Shown here: positions 5,416 to 5,718 of the stretch, one piece after another
How the letters are laid out: the number at the start of each line of letters is the position of its first letter
Position numbering within the stretch: the first letter of the stretch is position 1
From: CAZGYE01 sp964530165
GTDB lineage: Bacteria; Planctomycetota; Planctomycetia; Planctomycetales; Planctomycetaceae
Direction of reading: 5' to 3'
NCBI GenBank assembly: GCA_964530165.1
Contig: CAZGYE010000342.1
Location: forward strand, 1-5,718
DNA: 5,718 bases
Position numbers and translations under genes: made by a program
Notes under the pieces: model-generated
What the model saw: the letters and a program-made list of their open reading frames with translations, nothing else
Databases searched by the model: none
What the model was told of the DNA's origin: nothing

Positions 5416-5718
5416 ATGAACCGTTCGAACTCGAACACCGCCGAGCATTTGCTGCGAGATTATGCCGCCTTGGAATATATCCTGCTGGGTGATCTGCGCG
5501 ATTTGCTTGAGGAACCGCCGAACAAAGAGACCCGTCGATGGTTGATTGCCATCCTCGACGCTCTGCTGGAAACGTTGCCGCGAGAGTTGGAGCTGCAGGA
5601 ACAAGGCGGATACATGACCGAGGTGCTGGAACAGTATCCGAACTGGTACGGCCAAGTCGACGATCTGCACGACGAGCAACGAATTCTGTACGCAAAGCTG
5701 CGAGAGCTGCGCACGCGC
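5416..5718 (+). CDS. Conserved-looking acidic helical protein of unknown function (3' end outside window)
   Basis: At least 101 codons from ATG 5416, open to the right edge. The start is supported by GGAG eight bases upstream and a good promoter about 84 bases before that. There is no signal peptide and no membrane segment. It is rich in Leu, Glu and Asp and probably all helical: LLRDYAALEYILLGDLRDLLEE at about 12-33, then a turn (PPNKETRR), LIAILDALLETLPRELELQEQ at about 43-63, then MTEVLEQYPNWYGQVDDLHDEQ and a charged helix AKLRELRTR. The heptad-like leucines suggest a helical bundle or coiled coil. I do not recognise the family; it lacks the His pattern that would mark a hemerythrin in the part seen. 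It is transcribed away from uvrC, sharing only the intergenic region. Confidence 0.75.
   Translation, partial: MNRSNSNTAEHLLRDYAALEYILLGDLRDLLEEPPNKETRRWLIAILDALLETLPRELELQEQGGYMTEVLEQYPNWYGQVDDLHDEQRILYAKLRELRTR

Overview
The window looks like chromosomal DNA from a free-living Gram-negative-type bacterium with moderately high GC. I lean towards a planctomycete. The reasons are a compact UvrC-like nuclease, a DUF374-type acyltransferase beside surface-glycan glycosyltransferases, weak or absent Shine-Dalgarno sites on several genes, and large non-operonic gaps. This assignment is inference from gene style, not from a marker gene. I see no tRNA, rRNA, CRISPR array, insertion sequence or phage gene.

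Left part (1-1974, plus strand): a surface-glycan cluster. An unrecognised gene enters from the left and ends at a TGA at 290-292. Next, in the same reading frame, comes a family 2 (GT-A) glycosyltransferase whose conserved N-terminus has no ATG, GTG or TTG start. It overlaps by one base a family 4-like (GT-B) glycosyltransferase. The two enzymes probably act one after the other on the same polysaccharide or glycoprotein glycan.

Middle and right (2041-5140, minus strand): uvrC comes first in the direction of transcription, then a short secreted protein of unknown function, then a lysophospholipid acyltransferase-like protein. The gaps between them are about 150 bases, and uvrC and the acyltransferase each have a plausible promoter of their own, so this is not clearly one operon. 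The acyltransferase converges tail to tail with the glycosyltransferase pair. The secreted-protein locus is the least certain coding region: only its N-terminal third looks convincingly coding in its frame, and it contains a perfect 26-bp palindrome.

Right end (5141-5718): a 275-base divergent intergenic region holds a good sigma70-like promoter on each strand, two adjacent inverted repeats between them, and a repeated ribosome-binding-site motif. A small, acidic, helical protein of unknown function starts at 5416 and runs off the window.

The most useful points for follow-up are the start-less glycosyltransferase after an in-frame TGA, the shortened but catalytically complete UvrC, and the frame switching with palindrome in the secreted-protein locus. 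I found no convincing new multi-gene system.
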